64,000 nucleotides of DNA. Origin: Pseudomonas sp. R76. Its GTDB lineage: Bacteria; Pseudomonadota; Gammaproteobacteria; Pseudomonadales; Pseudomonadaceae. Shown one piece after another: positions 26,601 to 32,562 of this stretch. The translations under genes and the position numbers were made by a program. The notes under the pieces are model-generated. The model was not told the origin of the DNA, did not search any database, and was given only the letters and a program-made list of their open reading frames with translations. Location of the stretch: assembly GCF_009834565.1 (NCBI RefSeq), contig NZ_CP019428.1:3534001-3598000 (forward strand). Reading direction: 5' to 3'. The number at the start of each line of letters is the position of its first letter. Positions within the stretch are counted from its first letter, which is position 1.

Positions 26601-29190
26601 GGTTGTCGATCAGGCCCAGGCTATTGAGGGTGAGCGTGGTGTCGCCTTGCAGCAGGCCTTGGCGATTGTCCAAGGACGCGCTGTTGACCGATGCGGTGCG
26701 GGCCAACACTTTGCCGTTGCGGTTATCCAGCGCGGCGTCGATTTGCGCGAGCAGGCCGTCACCGGCGCTGAGTGTGCCGCCATTGTTGTTCAGGCTGCCG
26801 GCATGCATATCCAGGGCTTTGGACGAGACCAGGCCTTGGGTATTGTCGAGCGCCTGGGCGATGCGCACGGTCAGTGTCTGTTCGCTCAACAGCTTGGCGT
26901 TACCGTTATTCAGAGTGTCGGCGGCCAGGGTAAAGGCTTGGCTGCTGGAGATTTCGCCGCCCTGGTTATCGACGCTGTTGAGGTTGCTCAACAGCAATTG
27001 GCCCGGCGCATTGATCACGCCACCGCGGTTGTTGAGGTGCCCGCCATTGAGGTCGAGGCTGACATCGCCTTGGCCAAAGAGCCGGCCATCCTCGTGCTGA
27101 TCAAGGCTTGCGACGTTGGCATTCAGCGTTGTGCCGGCGCTGATGCGCCCGCCCGTGCTGTTATCGACCTGGCCGGCCGTCAAATCCAGCCGGGCTTCAC
27201 CGCGCAGGGTGCCGTGGCTGTTGTTGAGCGGCCCATTCACTTGCAGGTTGAGGGTGTTGGCGGCGAGATTGCCCTGGCGGTTATCAAGGCTGCCGAGGGT
27301 GAGGCGTGCATCGCCCTTGGCGGCAAACAGGCCGGTCTGGTTGAGCAACTGCCCGGCGACAATCGCGGTCAACGTGCCGTCGCTGGTCAACTTGCCGTCG
27401 GTGTTATCCAAACTGGCTGTGGTGGCGTCCAACCGGATGCCGGCAGCCAACGTACCGCCCCTGTTGCTCAGTGCGCCGCTGGAGATCGCCAGCGTACGAT
27501 CGCCTTGCAGCCTGCCGCCGCCATTGTCCAGCGTGCCGGTTACCAAGCCGATATCGGTAGCCACAAGTTCGCCACTGCGATTATCCAGGCTGTCGGAAAC
27601 CACCTGCAGCGCCTGACGCGCGGCAATCCGGCCGCTCTGGTTATTCACTAGCCCCGTGGCATTCAGGCTCAACGACTGCCCCGCCGACACCAGCCCCGCC
27701 ACGTTATCCAGCGCCGCCAGTTGCAACGTGACCTGCGCCTGGCTCGACAGCTCGCCATTGCGGTTGATCAGTTGCCCGATGCCTGCCGTGAGGTTGCCGG
27801 TGCTGGTGACCAGGCCGCCTTGGCTGTTGAGCAGTTGGTCGGCGTTGATGCCGAGGCTACCGGCGCTGAGGATGCGGCCTTGGTTTTGGTTGTCGATCTG
27901 AGTGGCGGTCAGTTGTGCAGCGCGTTGAGCGCTCAACGTACCGCCTTGGTTGGCGAGTTCGCCGGTGGTGACGCTGAGGTCGCGGCTGGCGATGACGGTC
28001 TTGCCGGTGTTGTCGAGAGCCTGGGCAGTCAGGCGCACGTCGCCTTGGGTGTTGCGGCTGTTATCGGCGTTGACGCCGGCTTCGATGATGCCGTTGTTGG
28101 TCAAACGGCCACCGGCGTCCAGCGTGATGCTGTCCTTGGCGGCGAGGGTTTGTTGGTTAGTCAGTGCGCCTTGGGTTTTGATCGCCAAATCAGTGCCCGC
28201 GTAGACTGCGCCTTTAGCCTCGACACTCTGCGCCTTGACGTTAACGGCCGTACCGGCCGAGGTCTGGCCCATCACCACATTGCCAGCGGCATCAATCTGA
28301 ATATCGCCGCCAGCCACCATGTCACCCGACAGCCGCACACCCACTCCCGCTTCGGTGCCCACCAGCTTCACCGCGCCCACATACATGCCGCCGAGCGCCG
28401 ACGAGTCAATCGCCAGATCCGGCGCCTGGCTGCCATCCGCCGCGCGCGCCGTGGCGTTCAGGGTGCGTGCGTCGACGTCGTTTCGACCGGCGACGATGGT
28501 GAGTTTTTTTGCCTGGATCTGCGCGTTGATGGTGGTCGCGCGGGTGATGATTTCGAACTGGTCGACGTTGCTCGCATTCAGGCCGGCGCCTTCAATGGCG
28601 ACGTTGCCTCGGTCGACTTGGTAGCGATTGATCTGGCCGTTTTCGATCACCGCTTTACCGGTGGTGAGCGTGGCCTGCGGAGTGTTGATAAAGCCACAAC
28701 CGTTACAGCTGATGCCATACGGGTTGGCCACAATTACATGCGCCGACTGCCCCGCCACTTCCGTATAACCGCGCAATTGGCTCGGGCTGCCGCCATTGAC
28801 TTCATTGAGGATGATGTTCGCGGCGGTGCCTTGGAAATTCGGGTTGCCGACGATGATCCCGCCCAACTGAGTCGACTGAGTACGCCCGGTGGCGTTGTTG
28901 AGAATGACGCCGTTGGCACCGACGTTGTAGTCATGGAATTGGTTGTGCGACAGCCCGCTGGCGTTCGGCGCGGCGATGTTGACGATGGGCACGCCATTGC
29001 CCGCTTGCGCCAGGCCCGTGCCCGGTGCGCTCACCACGATGCCGTCGGCCTGGGCCAGCAATGGCTGCCAGAACATGGCGTTGGCCAGAATCAACGCTAA
29101 CCCACGTTTAGGCAGCCCCAGGAAGTGGGAGCGGCTTTTTACGGCAGCAGAAGGCTGGCGCGCGAGGAAGGCGAACTGACGAACATCCAT
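14620..29190 (-). CDS. Giant CdiA/filamentous-haemagglutinin-family exoprotein
   Basis: A 4856-residue two-partner-secretion protein, probably a contact-dependent inhibition effector. In order: an extended signal peptide (residues 1-48), a TPS secretion domain (about 50-300, with NPNFQGTAANIILNEVNG, NPYG and a C-x2-C at GISCNGCGF), an FHA-1 stalk of some 20-residue beta-helix repeats (SLDNxxG, about 390-3130), a non-repetitive receptor-binding-like region (about 3150-3660, with SIGVRCLDCSYAG), a YP-type segment (HKYLIETNPVLTDLKQFM), FHA-2 repeats (GRDV units), a DUF637 pretoxin region (about 4230-4560, hydrophobic FVGPMAMDALTAAGASTA), and a variable tip (about 4677-4856). The tip has TGRGVGSEM and NALGF, resembling GNAT motifs. 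The tip and the immunity gene are lower in GC than the stalk, suggesting exchange. No CdiB/TpsB gene is in the window. Confidence 0.9.
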   Translation of the reverse strand: MDVRQFAFLARQPSAAVKSRSHFLGLPKRGLALILANAMFWQPLLAQADGIVVSAPGTGLAQAGNGVPIVNIAAPNASGLSHNQFHDYNVGANGVILNNATGRTQSTQLGGIIVGNPNFQGTAANIILNEVNGGSPSQLRGYTEVAGQSAHVIVANPYGISCNGCGFINTPQATLTTGKAVIENGQINRYQVDRGNVAIEGAGLNASNVDQFEIITRATTINAQIQAKKLTIVAGRNDVDARTLNATARAADGSQAPDLAIDSSALGGMYVGAVKLVGTEAGVGVRLSGDMVAGGDIQIDAAGNVVMGQTSAGTAVNVKAQSVEAKGAVYAGTDLAIKTQGALTNQQTLAAKDSITLDAGGRLTNNGIIEAGVNADNSRNTQGDVRLTAQALDNTGKTVIASRDLSVTTGELANQGGTLSAQRAAQLTATQIDNQNQGRILSAGSLGINADQLLNSQGGLVTSTGNLTAGIGQLINRNGELSSQAQVTLQLAALDNVAGLVSAGQSLSLNATGLVNNQSGRIAARQALQVVSDSLDNRSGELVATDIGLVTGTLDNGGGRLQGDRTLAISSGALSNRGGTLAAGIRLDATTASLDNTDGKLTSDGTLTAIVAGQLLNQTGLFAAKGDARLTLGSLDNRQGNLAANTLNLQVNGPLNNSHGTLRGEARLDLTAGQVDNSTGGRISAGTTLNANVASLDQHEDGRLFGQGDVSLDLNGGHLNNRGGVINAPGQLLLSNLNSVDNQGGEISSSQAFTLAADTLNNGNAKLLSEQTLTVRIAQALDNTQGLVSSKALDMHAGSLNNNGGTLSAGDGLLAQIDAALDNRNGKVLARTASVNSASLDNRQGLLQGDTTLTLNSLGLIDNRQGTLFAGQTFDLTAGSLDNSGGKLTSDGRLTALISAQLLNQTGLLSAVGQLQISAASLDNSAKGNLYSQAGVSLDLNHGHLNNQGGLIHAPGALLLSNLNSVDNSGGEISSAQALDFSAASLDNSGGKLLSEQGLLVRIDQALDNTKGLIAATGLDLQANRLVNAEGELKVRDDVKVLVDTALDNRQGKIVGATTRVNSLTLDNSKGLLQGDSLLTITNAGIAINRGGRFISGQRLNLNIGQFDNQAGEVSSVSDLTFIASQLDNSNGGRLLANGAVQLTLDSLNNQNGIVRADGTLSVQGATVNNDGGRISSGAAQLLALTGAVSNRNGELLSAMALTLNSASLDNRGGKLMGDGAVRVTTGTLNNQYSGRLTSAERLELTAGQVDNGFDGHIASNQALTANVTGLDQRNGGELYSLSDLTLDMHHGQLNNAGGLIHAPGQLLLKNLADVANQKGEISSENAFTLAATSLDNSNGQVLSDQALTLKIDQALTNVKGLITAAALNVEAARLNNLNGQVMGDNSLDLSTSGAVFNNGGTLGSGQRVTVTAASLDNSQSGSLVSDGSLAVKVDGLLDNQANGSLLSKGVMDIQAGSVDNRAGRLSGQNLLTLRSASLDNRGGAVRANQNLDLQIGQLDNRNGVLNSKQALAITGQTLTNQGGLASAIGPVRLSLDSIDNTKGRIASQDDLDASVGVLNQQGGELVAQGNLTLNADAVDNRDKGLIAATKALKLKVGTLDNRAGEISSQQNLDLSGQRLDNTGGKLLAGTALELAMAQVINQAKGLVFAQSTHLIGASLDNTDGTVGAQRSLVLQLSAGLDNTRGKLTSEGLLDLAAQRIDNTGGSLSSAGPLAITSATDVLNTGGTVESAQSLKLVSASLDNANGLIKSQGAATLTTGVLKNAVDGRVTSGDSLDLTATQVTNSGHIGSVGVLNANLTGLTQLGGAELLSTTQLTLDLHNGELVNAGVINAPILALNNLASIDNQHGEISSQNAFTLAAKNLDNSNGKLISHQALTLRVEQVLANVKGQVSAASLNARSAQLNNADGLLSGRGGVDISATESMDNQRGSLIADGALLLTSAALNNRGGEIAGKAHVTVNAASVDNQNGKLISTDGLQLSAATLDNRNGLVGATKALTLDVGSVDNRAGELTGNADVSITGQQLNNSDKGSLFAGGALNLAVDQLINRTLGELNGQRLTLTGTSLDNSGGKLLSQQPLVLELAGDLDNSQGVLSSEDTLSVKARSLNNSKGSVSSAQGLSVVVTDSVNNQDGTLLTDGNLVVRSASLGNQQGTLSGKGAVSVTTGALNNLGGRLNSGDTLALTTGQLNNGGSIGGEKGVIASVTGLDQQGGKLFSNAGLSLDLNNGGLNNAGGLINAKGPLLLNNLTTVNNQNGEISSGEAFTLAAQTLDNSNGKLLSNQGLTLRINQALTNLKGLIGAASLEARAASVDNRGGTLTSRSGLQLTSDGVLNNADQGLISATQALTVHSADLNNQKGSVLGGAVTVNAMALDNSAGGLINSQSSLNLTAASLNTGSAGEVSAKGALSIGVNGLAVAGGRIVGEQGVALDLNNSDLDNRNGLILANGPLTLNNLRDLNNQGGEISSQQGFSLAARTLDNSAGKLISSQALTLNAASLVNSANGLISGWQGLNINGGNLDNRDHGTLSSRNGAIDVRLTGALQNNTDGALVSQGRLDIRAASLDNRGKGVISSGGAQNLTVSGALVNGDGGLIDSGTTLDLQAATLANQSSITAQQALTFTGTDLSNNGGTLASNGRLTLDLLGNLNNSGGKLASAGPLLLQRANQVYNDADGQIVSQGLLTLFTGGLNNSGRGTIAGKERVAITSTGAVQNQTDGLIYSQDADVQLSAASLNNANGSVQGQTGLGLSVNGDIDNSGGKLVAQTGDLNVKAGNLDNRGGTLASLKGLLDAQLAGALNNLGGTTQGQRLNLLAGSLNNQSGRVAAQTGDLWVNANNFSNTNVAVYAKGVLKVGAQSLDNTAGQMAGGAIDLSSNAALTNRNGVIESDSTLSITASSLDNGGGKLRALGRDGKTQFQIGSVFDNRSGVVETANTDLTLAANSFQNSDGRLLHLGDGNFDISLPNVTGAGGSIVTRGGLTLNADTWNNSSVIQAGRLNVNVNNFTQSETGQLLASTRLEGKGGNWTNNGLIASDGSMALQLTGAYQGNGKVSSVGALDMSAAQLSLTEAASIAAGGVTNVTVGGQLTNRGRLTSNSALNINAGAVSNFGTLASGQNLLINAQTLTNDRVSVGAGSALISGGDMKLQVGTLTNSYSDIYSLGGVEVGGYNGAERAARVDNLSGRIESTGDMSLKAAVVNNKMESFSVKATNVVSASIGVRCLDCSYAGQNGVFTSHLVWQQNFNVEATGEQVAASLVSGKKLNVQGDQFENFNSSVSAVSDINIAVNDFKNTASALGGYQSLKYITMRPSVGLWSRIFNYNATNDPTYDRNIHFWNAAEQETIVGLKQPTDRNQTIATYKLNFGPKGGFGATVPKAYFIPGVTVQAPAEILNATPFAEKIIASPGSTFIASTIQAGGNVAINAANKITNGVERSFTTTAAGASRNTNTQVAGTGNTTVINLNRQLPPDLAQQQVNPVTLRGFSLPSGQNGLFRLSQDGASAQPAGQGHSGSQSWTMGVADIELAQREKPLPESQGRTLQLGGAAQVAADTHQVVVAAREANGINVQARTVDASGVGNADTGIVLPGRTDSTRVDGINAGNSTGTPTVIGSGLNPADRDPRNLLTAPGSVPGLNVPGVSSADRDTRVGANQGGGLNLPGLTPLASTAPVSSGASGQTLNRVQGLPGSKAVSQPHKYLIETNPVLTDLKQFMSSDYLLAGLGYNPDESAKRLGDGLYEQQLIQQAIVERTGQRFIDGQTSDEAVFRYLMDNAIRSKQTLDLSVGVALTGQQVAALTHDIVWLEEHEVNGEKVLVPVVYLAQADNRLAPNGALIAGQDVSLIAGKNLENAGTLRASNNLSAVAGNDLVNSGLIEAGKRVDLLAGNNIVNKAGGIIAGRDVSMTAVNGDVINERSITSAGYNVDYSKKTSFSKNTDYIDSAARIEAANDLSIRAGRDVTSAGGVLQSGNDTTIVAGRDVNLVSAQQHDTLNGGKRNRAEDVTQNGSSVEAGRDLKVSAGRDFTAIASEIDAKRDIAMSAGGDMYFASGADEQHSYSKTSSTKRQEDHVSQVATTVAAGRDVTLSAGKDLALIASRISAGDEAYLVAGNNLGLLSAEDSDYSLYDMKRGGGFGSGKTQRDEVTKVKNIGSEIKTGGDLTIQSLGDQKYQVAKLESGEDLTIVSGGAVTFEGMKDLHQESHEKSKSSFAWTSAKGQGNTDETLRQSVLIAKGDMTIKAVDGLKIDIKHIDQKTVSQTIDAMVQADPQLAWLKDAEKRGDVDWRQVKEIHDSFKYSNSGLGVGAQLVIAIVMAYFVGPMAMDALTAAGASTAVAAGGAAVATSAATNATVSFVNNRGDLGAVIKDTTSSDALKGYVVNGLTSGLAVGVFGDLTGTQVDPLTGKIKIDLTTINGIGRFAATQILQNGTSTALSKMLGMDASFGGALTTSLLNTVAAASFDAVGGQRMVDGSADKIAVHALIGGLLAQASGSSFLAGAVAAGANEALATQLRRTVTQLDPQQRDLLLTSASQLVGLLSAALAGGDAKALETGAWIAKNATQYNFLNHYEMVDFVGDMNACAGSDICYRNTWTAQYGNTNYSQLSQDNLKDALGTVGPARANALLGEIHGGLAALGELQCTSPVCDTYKFTLIDRALTARAELQKVYAEGPGIIGGILLGPIGAVGGSVRGSSTAAEASGIEKAYAYWAGVREAKNIPTIAKGFVPAERTGLEFEIKSVSGAEGHISVELSTRQKFDSSGKAVSSNYAQSDLVARYSPDGELYIDWYGTTVTGRGVGSEMVSRAIETVGPGNVKSVAAQLGHTNLEAFRAATASGLTKEQAIWLTPLGKTMNALGFTKAEMSGAGSGVRFLP

Positions 29191-29223
29191 GTCGTGTCTC
29201 GATGCCCAAGGGCGGTCAAAAAT

Positions 29224-29403
29224 TTAAAGAAAGAAAGCCAGGCGGAATTTGAGCGGCGCTTCACATTCCGTAAGGGCGCCCAGTCGTTCCAAAGGAGGTG
29301 CAAGGCGCATCGCCGGGGATGCCGCGTGCGCAAGCCCGGCAGGGCTCAGGCAAAGAAAAGCGGAGAGCAGGCCCAGACTGGCCCGACAAAAAAAACGCCA
29401 CAT
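29224..29403 (-). CDS. Possible small secreted peptide before the exoprotein gene
   Basis: A 59-codon ORF whose first 27 residues (MWRFFCRASLGLLSAFLCLS, then PAGLAHA) form a convincing Sec signal peptide with cleavage after AHA. AGAGGG lies upstream of the ATG, and the stop is 33 bases before the giant exoprotein start. The mature part is only about 32 residues with no recognised domain. It could be a remnant of a transporter or other secreted protein, or chance. The rest of the 373-base gap (29191-29563) shows only AT-rich promoter-like sequence near 29480-29560. Confidence 0.35.
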   Translation of the reverse strand: MWRFFCRASLGLLSAFLCLSPAGLAHAASPAMRLAPPLERLGALTECEAPLKFRLAFFL

Positions 29404-29563
29404 TTCAGATCCCTCTACATGGCTTTGTGCCATTAGTTTTTGGGCGATCTTAGGGTGGCGTTTTGATGGCGTCAATTAAATGTACGGCTTTGTATCGAAC
29501 CCAATACACACGGTTTTCAGGCAGGGTGCACTATCTCCATATATATCAATTAGTTAATAAAAT

Positions 29564-30790
29564 TCAGCTCGCCAGGCTTTCTGCCGTCCTCTGCCGCGAC
29601 AGGTTAAACGCCACCCACAACGCCAACGTCGCCATGACGATCCCGGCCAAAAACCCACCGCTATACCCCGCCTGTGCCGTCAACCCAACCAGCAAAGTCG
29701 AAGACAGCATCTCGCCCAGATCACGCGTGCTCTGCACCGCAGTCATGTCCGTACCGGCCTGATCACTTCTGGCGGCGAACGCCATGGACGCCGTCATGAT
29801 CACCACCGAGGTGGCGCCGGTGGCAAACGAGCCCAGGCCCACCGCCAGCCAGATCAGCGCGGTGTGCGTGGCCAGCAGGCCGCTGGCTTGCATCAACCAG
29901 GTCATTGCGGCCACGCCGGCCATGCCGACCGCCAGCATGAAGGTCGGCCACAGGCCCTGCACACGGATCAACCACGCGCCGCCGCCGCAGCCGAGCACGA
30001 TAGTGACCACGCCGCCGCTCATACCCAACTGCCCAATCGCTTGCAGGGACCAGCCGGCGTCATTGAGGAAGAGTTTGGACAAGCCGAACCCCGAGACTGA
30101 GGTCATCGCCGACAGCAACGCCAGCAGCACCAGCGACAGCGCCTTCGGCCGTTTGATAAACCGCCACAACGAGGCATGCGCCACATCCGGCTGTTTAGGT
30201 TTGGTCGGTGCCACGTGCAACCAACCCACGCACACCAGGCTCAGCAACGGCACCAGTGCCAGCAGCGTGAATGCTGTGGTTTGCCCCAGGTAGCCGCTAA
30301 GCAGCAAGGTGCCGGCGCCGCCGACAAAAAAGCCGACCATGGTGCCACCCACCTGAATCGCATTGATCCGCGCGAGCATGCTGTCGGCGAAGTACTCGGC
30401 GGCCATGCCGTCGGTGGCGATGTCCTGCGTGGCACTCGCCAGCGACGCCACAATCAGGAGGCCGACAGCCACGCCGGCGGTGTCCACGCTCAGGCCGATG
30501 GTTGCCAGGGTGGCGATGCACAGCAGCACCAGCATCTGCATCGGAATGATCCAACTGCGCCGCCGTCCCAGCCGTGGGCTCCAATGGTTATCGACCTGCG
30601 GCGCCCAAATGAATTTGATCACCCACGGCAGCCCCACCAAGGGCAGGAACGCCAGTGCGTGAAGCGCGGCGCCGTCATGGCGCAGCAGGGTCGGCAAGGC
30701 GTCCATGGCGATGCCGAAGCAAATGCCCTGGGACAGGTACAACAGCGCGAAGGTCAGCACCATGCGCCAATGTTTCAGCAGCTCCAACAT
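29564..30790 (-). CDS. fptX: Ferripyochelin inner-membrane permease FptX (RhtX/AmpG-like MFS)
   Basis: A 408-residue MFS-type permease with about 12 hydrophobic helices, the size of FptX. It brings ferripyochelin from the periplasm into the cytoplasm. The motifs LSQGICFGIAMDALPTLLRHD and LVGLPWVIKFIWAPQVDNHW are characteristic of the RhtX/FptX siderophore group. It is the last gene of the fptA-fptB-fptC-fptX run, 12 bases after fptC, with GAGGGG before its ATG. Control should come from the Fur/PchR-regulated fptA promoter. Confidence 0.88.
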   Translation of the reverse strand: MLELLKHWRMVLTFALLYLSQGICFGIAMDALPTLLRHDGAALHALAFLPLVGLPWVIKFIWAPQVDNHWSPRLGRRRSWIIPMQMLVLLCIATLATIGLSVDTAGVAVGLLIVASLASATQDIATDGMAAEYFADSMLARINAIQVGGTMVGFFVGGAGTLLLSGYLGQTTAFTLLALVPLLSLVCVGWLHVAPTKPKQPDVAHASLWRFIKRPKALSLVLLALLSAMTSVSGFGLSKLFLNDAGWSLQAIGQLGMSGGVVTIVLGCGGGAWLIRVQGLWPTFMLAVGMAGVAAMTWLMQASGLLATHTALIWLAVGLGSFATGATSVVIMTASMAFAARSDQAGTDMTAVQSTRDLGEMLSSTLLVGLTAQAGYSGGFLAGIVMATLALWVAFNLSRQRTAESLAS

Positions 30791-30802
30791 ACGAATATCC
30801 CC

Positions 30803-32284
30803 TCAGGCAACATTGGCGGCGGCAGCCCGTGCCGCACGCGTAAAAGAAATCAATTGGCGCAGCGCCCACAAGGCACTGGCGCCGCACAGCAGCAACACAA
30901 GATCGACAGGCCATAGCGCTAAGCTGCCGTGCCTGAAGCTCCCCGCCAGGTGCAGCACAGCCGCCGCGACGAAGGCCAGGCCGGCCACGGCCAACAACAG
31001 GTGCAACGGTTGACGGCGCGGCGGCATGGCACACACAAGCAGCAGGCTGGCGAGCCAACTGCCCCAGAACCACCACGCCAGGTTGCCGCCCGCCAGCGCC
31101 CCGGCGCACAGCAACACAGCAGTGGCCGCCAGCAAGCCGCCGCCTCCACCCACCACCAGGCGCAACAACACCTGCCAACCGGCGCCAGCCTTGAGGCGGC
31201 GGCGCTCCAGCCACAGGTACAAACCGCTGAGCACCAACACCGCCGCCGCCAAGGCCATGGCAAAATGCACCGCGCGCAACAGCGGCCCGGCATAAGGCAC
31301 CCAGCGGTAGTCGGCAAAGTGCAGCGGCTGCACCGCAATAAATGCCTGCAACCACACGCCGCGCCCACTGGCGCTGCGGGTGCCCACGGCTTCGCCGTCA
31401 CTAGCGCGATAAGCGTGGCGTTCGAATACGGCGGTGCTGGGCAAGCCTTGCTGGATACCGCTGACTTCAACCCAGGCGCCCGGCTCGCCCCAGTGGTGCA
31501 AGGCGACGTTTTGCGCAGAGAAACCCGGGTGAGCAATGGCGTCCCGGTGTAGCAACTGATCGAGATCAACCTGCGTCGTACCTGCCTGTGGGCTGATGGG
31601 CGGCGGCGCACCCAGCAACTGCATAAAGGCCTGTTGCGGCGCACCGGGAAACGCTTGCCCAGCCAGGCCCAGCGTGCCCAACGCACCGAGGCCAGACAAC
31701 GCGCCGGTCACGCCGAACAACAGCAGCCACGGCCCGCACCAGCGGCCGATCAAGGTGTGCAAGTCGTGGGCAAACACTCGCGCGCCACGGTCTCGACGCA
31801 GGCGCTTGAGGTCTTGCAGGCGCCCGCTGTGCAGCGCGCTACCGGCCCAAATCATCAGCAACAGCACCACGCCGAGCAGGCTGATCAGCACCCGTCCGGG
31901 GAAGCCGATAAACAGGCTTTTGTGCAGGTTGAAGAGGATGTCGGCCGCATCGCCCGACGCCAGTTCACGACCATTGGCAGGGTCCAGTGCGCCGCTGCAG
32001 TCGGTGGGCGACCCGCACAGCTCAACCACCGAGTGGCCGCTATCCGCCAGGCGGATACGCAATTCACCCAGGGCCAAGCCCCGTTCACGGGCGATTCCCA
32101 GCCACTGCGACAGCGGCAATGCCGGCCCTTGCGCCAGCGCCGACGGGCCGCGAAACCAGGCGCGCAAATCTTCATGGGCCATGCTCCACGCGCCGCTCAG
32201 CAGGATCACAAACAGCACCACGCCAAACACGCCGCCGACCCCGGCATGCACGCGCTGCACCAGCGCCCTCGGTGCGCCCATCAT
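30803..32284 (-). CDS. fptC: PepSY-type inner-membrane protein FptC
   Basis: A 493-residue integral membrane protein with PepSY-associated architecture: an N-terminal helix (LVQRVHAGVGGVFGVVLFVIL), a periplasmic portion, then several C-terminal helices. Relatives in siderophore loci are thought to help periplasmic iron reduction or release. I start it at ATG 32284, which overlaps the fptB stop in an ATGA, rather than at the longer upstream frame. The position matches fptC of the P. aeruginosa fptABCX operon. Confidence 0.8.
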   Translation of the reverse strand: MMGAPRALVQRVHAGVGGVFGVVLFVILLSGAWSMAHEDLRAWFRGPSALAQGPALPLSQWLGIARERGLALGELRIRLADSGHSVVELCGSPTDCSGALDPANGRELASGDAADILFNLHKSLFIGFPGRVLISLLGVVLLLMIWAGSALHSGRLQDLKRLRRDRGARVFAHDLHTLIGRWCGPWLLLFGVTGALSGLGALGTLGLAGQAFPGAPQQAFMQLLGAPPPISPQAGTTQVDLDQLLHRDAIAHPGFSAQNVALHHWGEPGAWVEVSGIQQGLPSTAVFERHAYRASDGEAVGTRSASGRGVWLQAFIAVQPLHFADYRWVPYAGPLLRAVHFAMALAAAVLVLSGLYLWLERRRLKAGAGWQVLLRLVVGGGGGLLAATAVLLCAGALAGGNLAWWFWGSWLASLLLVCAMPPRRQPLHLLLAVAGLAFVAAAVLHLAGSFRHGSLALWPVDLVLLLCGASALWALRQLISFTRAARAAAANVA

Positions 32285-32562
32285 GACCACTGCCCATCCC
32301 ATAACAACCACGGTGTAAACAGCAGCAGCCAGGCGCTGGAGCGGTACACCACGCGCTTGCGGTCCGGCGCCAGCAACGACCACAGCAGCACCGTCACCAG
32401 AAACCCAAGGCCAAGGAACACCCCGGCATACAGCCGCTCCAGCCCGCCGCCCCACGGATAATGCCGCGCGAGCAGCACCGCCAGTTGCAGGCTGCTGAGC
32501 AGGCTGCCCGCCAGCGCCAGGCCGATGCGCAGCGGCCAGGGGCCGAGGGCCGGCGTGGCCAT
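32281..32562 (-). CDS. fptB: Small membrane protein FptB
   Basis: A 93-residue protein with three hydrophobic stretches (IGLALAGSLLSSLQLAVLLA, LYAGVFLGLGFLVTVLLWSL and a C-terminal WLLLFTPWLL), resembling the DUF3649 kind found beside TonB receptors and PepSY proteins. It starts at ATG 32562, sharing one base with the fptA stop (TGATG), and ends in an ATGA overlap with fptC. The role is not established; the name follows position. Confidence 0.75.
   Translation of the reverse strand: MATPALGPWPLRIGLALAGSLLSSLQLAVLLARHYPWGGGLERLYAGVFLGLGFLVTVLLWSLLAPDRKRVVYRSSAWLLLFTPWLLWDGQWS

Noticed and set aside
19700..28100. CRISPR-like regular repetition
   Set aside because: The repeats encode degenerate protein repeats in one continuous frame, vary in spacing and sequence, and have no cas genes nearby.
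19700..29100. Long plus-strand open frames (for example 21163-23373 and 23482-24882) opposite the exoprotein gene
   Set aside because: They are antisense shadows of a repetitive GC-rich gene; their translations are low-complexity Val/Ala/Gln repeats mirroring the beta-helix repeats, with no ribosome sites.
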